A stretch of 64,000 bases of DNA. Source: Fluviispira multicolorata. GTDB taxonomy: Bacteria > Bdellovibrionota_B > Oligoflexia > Silvanigrellales > Silvanigrellaceae. The notes beneath the pieces are model-generated. The model made no database searches, was not told the origin of the DNA, and saw only the letters and a list, made by a program, of their open reading frames with translations. Made by a program: the position numbers and the translations under genes. Of the stretch, positions 1 through 8,462 are shown piece by piece. Every line of letters starts with the position of its first letter. Within the stretch, counting starts at the first letter, position 1. Location: assembly GCF_009208585.1 (NCBI RefSeq), contig NZ_WFLN01000011.1:1-64000 (forward strand), read 5' to 3'.

Positions 1-112
1 CTGTGCTGATTGCGACGGGGAAATACCGGATCCCATTCCGAACTCCGAAGTCAAGCCCGTCTGCGGCAATGGTACTGCACTCTTAAGTGTGGGAGAGTAG
101 CTCTGTGCAGCC
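1..112 (+). rRNA. rrf: 5S ribosomal RNA (5' end cut by window)
   Basis: This is structural RNA of the large ribosomal subunit. The internal block CCCATTCCGAACTCCGAAG and the later GGTACTGC and GGGAGAGTAG blocks are the conserved 5S core (loop B/C and helix IV-V). The 3' end CTGTGCAGCC should pair with a 5' strand whose first few bases lie before the window, so the gene is nearly but not fully contained. A terminator follows within about 12 bases, so this is probably the end of an rRNA operon. Confidence 0.93.
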
Positions 113-123
113 TTTATTTCTAA

Positions 124-155
124 AGCCTCTGAGATTAACTCAGGGGCTTTTTTTG
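124..155 (+). terminator. Rho-independent terminator of the rRNA operon
   Basis: AGCCTCTGAG and CTCAGGGGCT form a 10-bp stem (one G-U) around the loop ATTAA, followed by a run of T. It sits 11 bases after the 5S gene and before the helicase start. Confidence 0.9.
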
Positions 156-188
156 TGTGCAATTAACTTCAATAAAGTACATTCTAAT

Positions 189-1634
189 ATGAACTCAAAT
201 AATTCATTTTTTGCAAATTACCTTGAACACCTCTCAATTACAAACTTGACTGACATACAATCTGTATGCATGCAGCCCATGTTTGAAGGAAAATCTGTTT
301 TTGGATTGGCACCCACAGGATCTGGAAAAACTCTAGCTTTTGTTTTGCCACTTTTGCTTAAAGTAGAAAGTCAGTTAAGAGATCAGCAAATACTTATTTT
401 AGTTCCGACAAGAGAACTTGGAAATCAAATAGCGAGCGTGGCAAATAAAGTTGCACAAGCAATTTTTAAAATCGACGGAAAAAATATTTTGGTACGTACG
501 ATTTTCGGTGGAACTCCTATTTCATCTCAAATTGAAGAAGTTTCTAAAAATCCACATGTCTTAATTGCAACTCCTGGACGTATACTGGACTTATTAGAGA
601 GAAATGCGCTTGATCTCCTAAAATTAAAAAGTTTAATTTTAGATGAAGCAGACATTATGGTTGGAATGGGATTTTCCGATCAGGTCGAAGCTATTTGTGA
701 TTTTCTTCCAGAAAATCTTCAAGTCGGATTATTTTCTGCGACAAAAAACGAAAAAGTGACTCATTTAGAAAAATTGTTACTAGGAGGTAACGATTACTTA
801 AATGCTGATGTTGAAAATATTCAAAATAATTCAGGTGTGCAAAAATTTCATGATTCAGAAATTAAGCATCAATATATAAATGTTGGAAATAAAGAGTCTA
901 AATATCAAAGCTTAGTTAAATTTTTAAAGAAATGTGAATCTTCAACTCATATTGGTAAAGGAATTATCTTTTGCCATACGCGAGAAACTTCTCATCAGTT
1001 AGCTGAATCCTTAAAAAATGAAGGTTTTGCTGCAGATGCTCTTTCTGGGGAACTTGGGCAAGTTCATAGAAATAGTATAATGCGAAACTTTAAAAATGGT
1101 ACTTTAAAATATTTAGTAGCAACTAATATTGCTGGACGTGGAATAGATGTGGCTAAATTATCCTTAGTTATTCATTATGATATTCCATATACCCAAGATG
1201 AATATATTCACAGATCAGGCAGAACGGGACGTGCCGGAAATAATGGCCTAGCTTTGGCATTGTGCGAAGCTAAAGTAGAATCTTATTATCTTAATTTGAT
1301 GAAAGAATTGAGTATTCAAGCAAAACCCTTTGATAAAGATTTTTTTGTGAATCAAAACTCTGCAGAAGAGAGACCAGAAGGCAAAAACCAGCATCAAACA
1401 AAAATAAAATTTTCAAAAGTTTATATAAATAAAGGGAAACAAGATAAAATGCGTCCAGGTGACATACTCGGTGCTTTTATAAAAGAACTTTCACTTGAAA
1501 AAGAAGATTTAGGTAATATTTTTATTTTTGATAATTTTACGCATGTTGAATTAAACTCTGATAAACTTGAATTAGCATTAAAAAAGAAATTTAGAATTAA
1601 AAATTTGCAAGTTAAAATGACAGAGGCCAAGTAG
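189..1634 (+). CDS. dbpA: DEAD-box ATP-dependent RNA helicase, DbpA-type
   Basis: RNA helicase that unwinds RNA with ATP; DbpA members act on 23S rRNA during 50S assembly. Visible motifs are the Walker A APTGSGKT (about 41-48), PTREL (73-77), DEAD (152-155), SAT near 188 and HRSGRTGR near 346. The last 75 residues begin MRPGDILGAFIKE, like the DbpA RNA-binding domain that recognises 23S hairpin 92. The frame is open upstream to within the 5S gene, but an upstream start would cross the rRNA terminator, so the ATG at 189 is chosen; its ribosome-binding site is weak. At 481 aa the length is normal. The position directly after an rRNA operon fits the proposed substrate but proves nothing. The DEAD-box assignment is firm; the DbpA subtype is likely. 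Confidence 0.88.
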   Translation: MNSNNSFFANYLEHLSITNLTDIQSVCMQPMFEGKSVFGLAPTGSGKTLAFVLPLLLKVESQLRDQQILILVPTRELGNQIASVANKVAQAIFKIDGKNILVRTIFGGTPISSQIEEVSKNPHVLIATPGRILDLLERNALDLLKLKSLILDEADIMVGMGFSDQVEAICDFLPENLQVGLFSATKNEKVTHLEKLLLGGNDYLNADVENIQNNSGVQKFHDSEIKHQYINVGNKESKYQSLVKFLKKCESSTHIGKGIIFCHTRETSHQLAESLKNEGFAADALSGELGQVHRNSIMRNFKNGTLKYLVATNIAGRGIDVAKLSLVIHYDIPYTQDEYIHRSGRTGRAGNNGLALALCEAKVESYYLNLMKELSIQAKPFDKDFFVNQNSAEERPEGKNQHQTKIKFSKVYINKGKQDKMRPGDILGAFIKELSLEKEDLGNIFIFDNFTHVELNSDKLELALKKKFRIKNLQVKMTEAK

Positions 1635-1641
1635 ATTTTAA

Positions 1642-2934
1642 TTATTTTTTTTGATTTCTTTCAAATAAGAGATTAATTTCTGAGATCATTCCATTTTTTT
1701 CGAGATCATCATCTGTTAAAAGTCTTTTAAGAAACGCAACTTGATCTTTTTCTGACATAAGAGATTTATAAGTTGGGATATATAAAATATCATCTGATAC
1801 CTCACCAGAAGTACAAATAAATTTATGATGTACAAGATATTCAATCCAGTCTTCCGCTTCTTTTTTATTTAAATTTGATGCCTTCACAATGTGGTTTATA
1901 GTTGTTGCTTCATTTGATTTTTGAAACTGTTGCGAAATAATTTTATAGACAGTTAAACAATCAGCAAGGCTTTTTCTTGGGAATAATTGTTTTGAAAGAG
2001 CATTTTTATAAAATAAAATTCTTTGTGAAGAAATTGTCAGGGCTGCTCCAAATAATGTTATGATCCAGATAATTCTGAGCCAAACAAAAAATAATACTGC
2101 AATTAATGGGGCAGTTCCATACATATGAATTGGATCTCCTGAAAAAGCTCTTCTTGCTAAGTAAACATTTAAAAATTGAAGACCTTCAAATAATAGACTC
2201 GAAATTATACCGCCTAAAATGACAACTCTAATATTTAATCTTTTGGTAGGCATAATATAATAAATTATTATAAAAAAGAGAGCTTGAAAAAACATTCCAA
2301 ATCCAACTCTAAAACCTTTAATTGCAAATGTATTAAATGCATCGAAATTCGTAATTGGGATTAAATTTATGAATTGATCTGACTTAATTGACGCAATCGC
2401 TAAAATAAATGGAGTTATTGTTAATATAACCCAACATTTAGTGAGTCTATTAAATAAACTTAATTTACTTTTTATATCCATTATTTCATCAAAAGTATCT
2501 TCAATTCTTAAGAGCAATAAGATAACTGTAATGAGAAAAGTGATGAGTGATATAACTCCAAGCTCTTTAACTTCTAAATTTTTTATAAGAACATGCAGAT
2601 ATTCTGATATTTGTAGTCCTGCTACAACTCCAAAATGTTTTATGATTGTTGGTGAGATAGTTTGAACAAAGAAATCATTTAAACCATTAATGGTATGTAT
2701 GAAAGTAAAAAGTATGGCAAGTAAAGGGACTATGGAAAGGATAGATGTATAAGTAAGTTGCGCTGATTTTTCAGAAAGATTTGAATTTTTAAGAACAAAA
2801 ATGCTTTCTCTAAAAATCAGCTCACATTTTTTAAGAAATAATTTTTTTTGGATTGAAAAAATTATTTCTTTGTGGCGCGGTCTTTTTAAAATACGTTTAA
2901 TAAAAGACATTGATTTTTTGTAGAAAGGAACCAA
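1642..2934 (-). CDS. YihY/BrkB family inner-membrane protein
   Basis: Integral membrane protein of the YihY/virulence factor BrkB family (once misnamed RNase BN), whose transport role is not settled. Residues about 60-310 hold six hydrophobic segments with the family signature around RRAFSGDPIHMYGTAPLI and a following FVWLRIIWIITLFGA helix. The soluble C-terminal part of about 110 residues looks like a winged-helix-type tail seen in long members. At 430 aa it is a typical long version. It converges with the helicase gene with only 7 bases between stops, and no hairpin is seen there. The start at MVPFYKK is taken; MSFIKR eight residues later is possible. Confidence 0.85.
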   Translation of the reverse strand: MVPFYKKSMSFIKRILKRPRHKEIIFSIQKKLFLKKCELIFRESIFVLKNSNLSEKSAQLTYTSILSIVPLLAILFTFIHTINGLNDFFVQTISPTIIKHFGVVAGLQISEYLHVLIKNLEVKELGVISLITFLITVILLLLRIEDTFDEIMDIKSKLSLFNRLTKCWVILTITPFILAIASIKSDQFINLIPITNFDAFNTFAIKGFRVGFGMFFQALFFIIIYYIMPTKRLNIRVVILGGIISSLLFEGLQFLNVYLARRAFSGDPIHMYGTAPLIAVLFFVWLRIIWIITLFGAALTISSQRILFYKNALSKQLFPRKSLADCLTVYKIISQQFQKSNEATTINHIVKASNLNKKEAEDWIEYLVHHKFICTSGEVSDDILYIPTYKSLMSEKDQVAFLKRLLTDDDLEKNGMISEINLLFERNQKK

Positions 2935-2983
2935 AAGGACTCCTTAAATGACTAAATTAAATATCGTATTAAAAGTGCCCAAG

Positions 2984-3220
2984 TTTCAAAACACTTTATC
3001 CATTTTATTATCTCTATTTACGTGAACTTTGTAAAGTCATGAAGAACTTTTTTGCCTATAATAAGAGTTGTAGAGACAGATTTTGCCGAGGAAGGATCGT
3101 TGGTAAATAGAATGCCTTCTTTGATAAGAGTCCATAAGGCATAGGCTCCACTTTGAATCTTTTTAAGACTTCTAAAGGATTCTTCCCATTGTGTGGCATT
3201 CTTTTATATTTGGAGACAAT
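2984..3220 (-). pseudogene. Decayed copy of the 3' end of the DUF455/ATP-grasp gene
   Basis: About 235 bases closely match 6122-6450, the 3' flank and C-terminal coding end of the gene at 6134-8299, in the same orientation. Shared runs include GAGGAAGGATCGTTGGTAAA and GCATAGGC-CCACTTTGAAT. Relative to the intact gene it lacks 108 bases (6265-6372); the deletion ends fall at two GAG triplets, so it looks like a short-repeat deletion. Nothing corresponding to the rest of the gene is seen. It is either a relic of a tandem paralogue or one half of a duplication flanking the cassette at 3558-6014. Confidence 0.85.
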
Positions 3221-3456
3221 TCAGGGCAGCTATTTTTGCAATCAGGTTGATTAGATTGATTTAACTAGATAAATTTTTTTTATAATGTTATAATGTTGAA
3301 TACCAATTACTAATAGTAAAAATGTGATTACAAATTATTTTATTGCAAAAATATAATTAATGGTAATAAAAATTTGTTAAAACCAGATATGTATAATTAT
3401 TTTTAAAATTTAAATTGACAAATTTATTTATATATATTAGTTTTTTCAAAATTAAA
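3221..3456. other. AT-rich intergenic stretch
   Basis: Very AT-rich spacer upstream of the MFS gene. A TTGACA lies at 3415-3420, followed by TA-rich sequence, but no -10 box falls at standard spacing, so the promoter is only suspected. No gene is seen here. Confidence 0.5.
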
Positions 3457-3561
3457 ATGAGGAATACTCAATTGTGTTCAAAATCACTTCATAAAAACTC
3501 TTTACCATCTATATTAAATTATAATTTTCTTACCTTATTTGTAAAGGAGACTGATTCTTGA
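3457..3561 (+). other. Possible 34-codon leader ORF before the MFS gene
   Basis: ATG at 3457 opens 34 codons (begins MRNTQLCSKS, ends FVKETDS) and stops with TGA at 3559-3561, overlapping the TTG start of the exporter gene by 3 bases. The stop/start overlap would allow translational coupling. No clear ribosome-binding site precedes the ATG. It could be chance, a leader peptide, or a substrate peptide for the adjacent ATP-grasp enzyme; nothing in the sequence decides. Confidence 0.25.
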
Positions 3562-4784
3562 ATATTAATAAAATGAAATATTTTTATTTTAATCTAATTT
3601 CATTTGTTCTTTTTATGTGTATAGATGGTTTTGTCAATGTGGGATTTGTTTGGATACTTCTTAAAAAATATAATTCCATTTTTAGCTTGGGAATATGTAT
3701 ATCTATTTCAAGCATAATATGTTATATAATTCAAACAAAATCTTTATTTATTAAGGCGGCAATATTAAAAAATACAAATATGTTTTTCTTTATAAAAGCA
3801 CTAATACTAACTGTGTTTTCAATATATTTTTATTTTTTAATTAGCAATAATTTTTTTAATAAATACTGGATTATGTTTTCTTTGATACTATTTAGCGGCT
3901 TCATTTTTATGAATTATTATATAATTGATGCATTTATTTCAAAATATATTCTTATCAAAAAAATAACTTCAACTCAGGGAAGCATGATAAGTCAGGTTGC
4001 AATGCAAATTGGAACACTTTTAGGGTTCTCTATTGGAGGAAAGATCTTTCACTCTTATGGTATTTCTGGAACTATAAAGATAATTTTATCATTCCTTGGA
4101 CTAGCTCTTTGTGCTTCACTTATTTCTTTGTTTATAAAAGATACAGGTACTGTTAATGAAATAATTAAAAAGAATGAACAAGAAACTAACATAGCAACAA
4201 AAACTGAAGGGACGCTAGAGCTTTGGTTTTCAGCAATATGTATACTCATGCTTTCACTTCAAATTGCAAACTTCAATCTTTTAATACCAGATATTCTTAT
4301 TCATTCTAAAGGATGGAGTGCCGAGCTTTTTGGCTATTTATCTGGTATGGCAAGCTTAGGTGCATTTATTGCTTCCTTTGTCGTTTTTAATGGTAGGTTT
4401 TATTTATTGTTTATATTAACATTTGCAAGTATTATACCTCTCTCTAATTTTTCATTCATTCATATTGATAATACATTTCTATGCTTATTAATTGCTTTTT
4501 TGCTTGGCTTTTCTTTGAATTCTCTTCGCAGTACGTTCAGAAAAAATATTTTTGATAGGCTAAAATCAAAGGATGATATTTCAAAATGGATGTCACTAAG
4601 CAATTTATTTACATTTATGCCTAGAGCTATTTTTCCTTTGTTTGCTTCACTTTTGATAGGTAGTATATCAAGAGAAATTATATTTCCATTTGTAGGTTTT
4701 TTTGTTTTCATTACAATAGGTGTCTTGATAATTATATTAAGGATAATGAAATCTATTTCAACTAAAGAATTACTTCAAGAGTAA
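3558..4784 (+). CDS. Major facilitator superfamily transporter
   Basis: Predicted 12-helix inner-membrane transporter: 408 aa, two blocks of about six hydrophobic segments separated by a polar loop near residues 195-220 (KKNEQETNIATKTEG). It has the general MFS look, but I cannot name a substrate. The TTG at 3558 is preceded by AAAGGAG at 8-base spacing; an ATG at 3573 is the alternative. The gene lies 12 bases before an ATP-grasp ligase gene on the same strand. In known systems such as bacilysin, an amino-acid ligase is paired with an MFS exporter, so export of the ligase product is the best guess (inference). It is more AT-rich than the flagellar genes, and with its partner it is flanked by duplicated DNA. 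Confidence 0.75.
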   Translation: MNINKMKYFYFNLISFVLFMCIDGFVNVGFVWILLKKYNSIFSLGICISISSIICYIIQTKSLFIKAAILKNTNMFFFIKALILTVFSIYFYFLISNNFFNKYWIMFSLILFSGFIFMNYYIIDAFISKYILIKKITSTQGSMISQVAMQIGTLLGFSIGGKIFHSYGISGTIKIILSFLGLALCASLISLFIKDTGTVNEIIKKNEQETNIATKTEGTLELWFSAICILMLSLQIANFNLLIPDILIHSKGWSAELFGYLSGMASLGAFIASFVVFNGRFYLLFILTFASIIPLSNFSFIHIDNTFLCLLIAFLLGFSLNSLRSTFRKNIFDRLKSKDDISKWMSLSNLFTFMPRAIFPLFASLLIGSISREIIFPFVGFFVFITIGVLIIILRIMKSISTKELLQE

Positions 4785-4796
4785 GAGAGATTAAAA

Positions 4797-6014
4797 ATGT
4801 ATGCTATAATTGTTGATCCTTTTTCAAGTGGCGCAGATTTTTTAAAAGAATTAATGAAGTATGATATTAAGGTTATAACTGTAGTTTCAGCACAAGCAAG
4901 AAAAGCAGTTTTTTTCTCCCAGTTAACTAATTGTATATCTGAAGATTGTAGTTTAGAAGATTTAATTGAAAGAATTTTAAATATTACGTTAGGAGAAAAT
5001 ATTTTATTTTGTCTTGCTGGAAGTGAGGTAGGGGTTCAATTATCAGAAAAAATTTCTCAAGAATTAAATATTAAAACAAACTTAAAAGAATTTAGTAAAG
5101 AAAGAATAAATAAATATTTGATGCATGAGAGAATAAGAGAGTTTGGATTAAAATCAATAGAACAATTTCTAATTAAGGATATCAAAAATAAAATACCAAA
5201 TTTTAAATTCCCAGTCGTTTTAAAACCCACCCAAAGTGCGGGCAGTGATGCCGTTGTCTTTTGCAAAAATGAAAATGAAGTAAAAAGATATATTGAATGT
5301 AATCTTGGAACTACAAATAAAATTGGTATAGAAAATAATGAGTTGCTATTGCAGGAGTTTATAACAGGCACTGAATTTGTGGTTGATCTTACCACATATG
5401 ACGATTACACCGAACTTGTAGCAATGTGGAAATACGAAAAAAAGTTAACTATTAATGGTAATTTTATTTACTCATCGCTTAAATTAGTGGATTCCCAAAA
5501 TATATATTTTGATAGGCTTCTTAATTATTCAAAACAAGTAGTAAAAGCTTTGGGAACTTGTATTGGACCATCACACGTTGAAATTATGATAGACAATGTT
5601 GATGAGCCAGTTTTAATTGAAGTGGGAAGCAGACCCCATGGAGGAAAATCCCAAGTAATAATGAAAGAGTGTTTAGGTTATAATCAAATCACTCGAACAT
5701 TAGAATTAATTATTGAACAGAAAAAAAATATAACTTATGAGCCTAAAAAATATGGTGAATTGGTTTTTCTAATTTCAAGTAAAAAAGGAGTATTTAAGGG
5801 TTTTGGTCTTATTGAAAAAATGAAGGAACTAGATGGATATATTGATTTTTTCCCGTTTTTAAAAGTAAATGATGATCTGAGTATAACAATAGATCTTTTA
5901 AGTATTCCTGGAATTATTATGTTTGCCAGTGAGAGAAAAGATCTTGTAAGAGAAAGCGTAAAAAAACTGCGTTCTTTGGAAAGTAGGGACGATTTTTATA
6001 TCATTGAAGAATAA
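4797..6014 (+). CDS. ATP-grasp carboxylate-amine ligase-like protein
   Basis: ATP-grasp enzymes join a carboxylate to an amine or thiol through an acyl phosphate. Features seen in 405 aa: a Rossmann-like N-terminal part (MYAIIVDPFSSG), the nucleotide-binding lysine in FPVVLKP (about K143) followed by the flexible SAGSDAV loop, the LLLQEFITGTEFVVD strand (183-197), and the metal-binding LIEVGSRPHGG near 272-285. The layout resembles L-amino-acid ligases of the BacD type. It is probably co-transcribed with the MFS gene 12 bases upstream. The product is unknown; a dipeptide or modified amino acid is the inference. Confidence 0.75.
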   Translation: MYAIIVDPFSSGADFLKELMKYDIKVITVVSAQARKAVFFSQLTNCISEDCSLEDLIERILNITLGENILFCLAGSEVGVQLSEKISQELNIKTNLKEFSKERINKYLMHERIREFGLKSIEQFLIKDIKNKIPNFKFPVVLKPTQSAGSDAVVFCKNENEVKRYIECNLGTTNKIGIENNELLLQEFITGTEFVVDLTTYDDYTELVAMWKYEKKLTINGNFIYSSLKLVDSQNIYFDRLLNYSKQVVKALGTCIGPSHVEIMIDNVDEPVLIEVGSRPHGGKSQVIMKECLGYNQITRTLELIIEQKKNITYEPKKYGELVFLISSKKGVFKGFGLIEKMKELDGYIDFFPFLKVNDDLSITIDLLSIPGIIMFASERKDLVRESVKKLRSLESRDDFYIIEE

Positions 6015-6133
6015 TTTAATTATGTGATTCAGTGACTGAGTATAAAATATTTAGTTTATAATAATAAAGTATCAATTGAACTCTTACATAAATAATGAAC
6101 TTTACTAAAATTATTTTATGTTTTTTCAAACAC

Positions 6134-8299
6134 TTATTTTATTATTTTTATTTGTGTGAGCTTTGTAAAGTCATGAAGAACTTTTTTTCCGACAATAAGA
6201 GTTGTAAGGATAGATTTTGCTGAGGAAGGATCGTTGGTAAATAGAATGCCTTCTTTGATAAGAGGTTTTGTATTCTCAGTTTTGATAATTGGAAATTTAT
6301 TTTCAATTTGAGTTGTAAAATCCTCGATTGAAGTAAATCCAGCGCCTAAAATATCACTGACTCTTATATGAGCCCATATGGCATAGGCCCCACTTTGAAT
6401 TCTTTTTGAGATTTCTAAAGCGACTCGCCCCATTGTGTAGCGTGGATTTATTTCAGATAATATTTTAATTCTAAAGCCATAGGGTGAAATTGGATCTGAA
6501 TAAATAAATGAATCTATCCCAACAGGACCTTCAAATTGGGAGAATTTTAAGTTATATGCAACAAATTCAGCAATGACTTTAAAAAATGCGAGAAGATCTT
6601 TGTAATCTTTGATAGGATTATAAATAAATTTAATTAATTTTTCTTCTAGATCATCCGTTTTTCTGCCAATGATGGTCGCTTTATATTGACCTCTTTGATC
6701 GGTTATAAAGCGGGTGAATCCTAAAATTGAGGTCTGATTTCTATCTATTTTAAATTGATACGAGAGGTCTGCAACTTTATCGAACCAAGGTTCTATGACT
6801 AAAGAACCTTGGTCATTTAAAATTCTTTTGATCCAGCTTATTTCTGAATTATCGAGAACGGTAGATTTAACGCGTCGCATATTTTGTCCAGATGATCCAA
6901 ATGGAGCTTTTAATAAACACATATCAAATGTTTTCAATTTAAAAATGTCTTCAATTGCATTTAAGCATTCAGTATAATTGTGTGCGATTTGTGAAAGTGT
7001 TTCTTCAAGGGGAAGAATATCTTTCATATGAGCAAAATCTAGATAAATCTGTTTTGAAAGTTCCGCCGCATAGCATTTTGAATACAGGGGTTTAACCTTG
7101 TTTAAAAAAAAATCATTTTGAAAAATATTGTTTTGAAAATCAATATTTCCAATCATTTTTACTTTAAAAATAGACATAATTTGAATACTATTAGGACTCC
7201 ATCCCCATGGATTTAGAGAACCTACAAGTCGTTGAGAAATATTTTCAGGCTTAAAATTAGAATTCTCGTTTTCAAGCCATTCAGGTAAATCGAAGCCACA
7301 GTCTTTTAATTTTTTTAGAAAAAGAAAAGAAGGTTTTTTTTCTGTAAGAATAATATCATCTTTAGAAGCAATAAAAAGCATTAGAGATGAACAATCTTGT
7401 TTTATATTTTCAACAAATTTATTTGAAGAATAACCAACTTTTCCTCTAGAAACTTCACTTTCGCAGGCAGGGTTAAAATAAAATATATGGGGAGGGCGGC
7501 CTTTTGAAGAAGAAAAAACGGATAATTCTTTAATAAAATTTTCTGAAAGACCAGCAGATTTTCTACCAATTTCATCAAATATTATTCCTTTAGCGCGTGT
7601 AGGACTTAAAGGTAACTTTAAAGATGAAACATATGCTTGCCATTGCGATTGGGAGGGATCACGAAAGCGATCAAACCAAGTGACGCCATGTTTGACATGT
7701 CCTATTTCTTCTCGATAAACAATATCTAATATTTCAGCAGTTTTAAAATCATTTATTTTAAGCATTAAATTTTTATAAAATAAAGAGTAATCTATATTTG
7801 CTTGTTCAAAAGTCATGCTCATTTGTGTAACAAAATCAAGCGGACTTTGCATTTTTGATAAACAATTCCAGAAAAAATCGTTTACAGGGATTTCACCGAA
7901 TTCTACATTTAATTCTCTCATTCTATTCAAATAAAGAGTCATGTGTTTTTGCTCTTCAAGAATTGTTTTTGCAATTCCCATACGAAAACTTTTAGGAGCA
8001 TTTGGAAATTTTAAGAGAACAAGCGCCATTATTTCCATGGCTAATAATTCATGATTTGCAAAAAAATGAAGTACAAAACCTCTATGTTGTTCTGTCTTAA
8101 TTTGCTCATTATTTGGAAATGGAATTTTATTTTTAAGCTTCATTTTATCGAAACAGAGATTATTTGGGCGACCAGGGAATTTAGGTGCAAGAATTGCCTG
8201 ATTAGAGTTATCATCAGTAAGCAATTTTGGTTCCAAAAGTTTGTCACTAGAAATATTTGTTCCAAATAAAATTATCTCCGCAAATTCATTTAATTCCAT
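6134..8299 (-). CDS. DUF455 ferritin-like domain fused to an ATP-grasp-like domain
   Basis: A 721-aa fusion. Residues about 70-215 match the DUF455 family of ferritin-like helical bundles, with likely metal ligands in HFFANHE (78-84), EEQKHM (115-120), TFEQ (163-166) and YREEIGHVKHG (195-205). The C-terminal 300 residues look like an ATP-grasp fold: LLKAPFGSSGQN, then SLVIEPWFDKVADLSYQF, then FEGPVGIDSF and ILSEINPRYTMGR. An iron-dependent redox role for the first half and ligase chemistry for the second are inferences. The start at 8299 has AAGGGG nine bases upstream; an ATG at 8377 in frame lacks a site and adds an unrelated 26 residues. A decayed copy of its 3' end lies at 2984-3220. Confidence 0.8.
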   Translation of the reverse strand: MELNEFAEIILFGTNISSDKLLEPKLLTDDNSNQAILAPKFPGRPNNLCFDKMKLKNKIPFPNNEQIKTEQHRGFVLHFFANHELLAMEIMALVLLKFPNAPKSFRMGIAKTILEEQKHMTLYLNRMRELNVEFGEIPVNDFFWNCLSKMQSPLDFVTQMSMTFEQANIDYSLFYKNLMLKINDFKTAEILDIVYREEIGHVKHGVTWFDRFRDPSQSQWQAYVSSLKLPLSPTRAKGIIFDEIGRKSAGLSENFIKELSVFSSSKGRPPHIFYFNPACESEVSRGKVGYSSNKFVENIKQDCSSLMLFIASKDDIILTEKKPSFLFLKKLKDCGFDLPEWLENENSNFKPENISQRLVGSLNPWGWSPNSIQIMSIFKVKMIGNIDFQNNIFQNDFFLNKVKPLYSKCYAAELSKQIYLDFAHMKDILPLEETLSQIAHNYTECLNAIEDIFKLKTFDMCLLKAPFGSSGQNMRRVKSTVLDNSEISWIKRILNDQGSLVIEPWFDKVADLSYQFKIDRNQTSILGFTRFITDQRGQYKATIIGRKTDDLEEKLIKFIYNPIKDYKDLLAFFKVIAEFVAYNLKFSQFEGPVGIDSFIYSDPISPYGFRIKILSEINPRYTMGRVALEISKRIQSGAYAIWAHIRVSDILGAGFTSIEDFTTQIENKFPIIKTENTKPLIKEGILFTNDPSSAKSILTTLIVGKKVLHDFTKLTQIKIIK

Positions 8300-8462
8300 T
8301 AAAAATGACCCCTTAAACAGGCAGAAATTGCTCTCTCTGGAAAAGATTGCCGATAGAATTTGCGACATAAAGAACAAACCTGCTCAATCATTTTATGGCA
8401 AACTCATTAAAAGATGGCAATAAAAAATTCACCCTTATTTTTATTTCATTTAGGAAACTCGT

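Noticed and set aside
87..188. Upstream extension of the helicase reading frame into the 5S gene
   Set aside because: It would cross the rRNA and its terminator; no family residues are encoded there.
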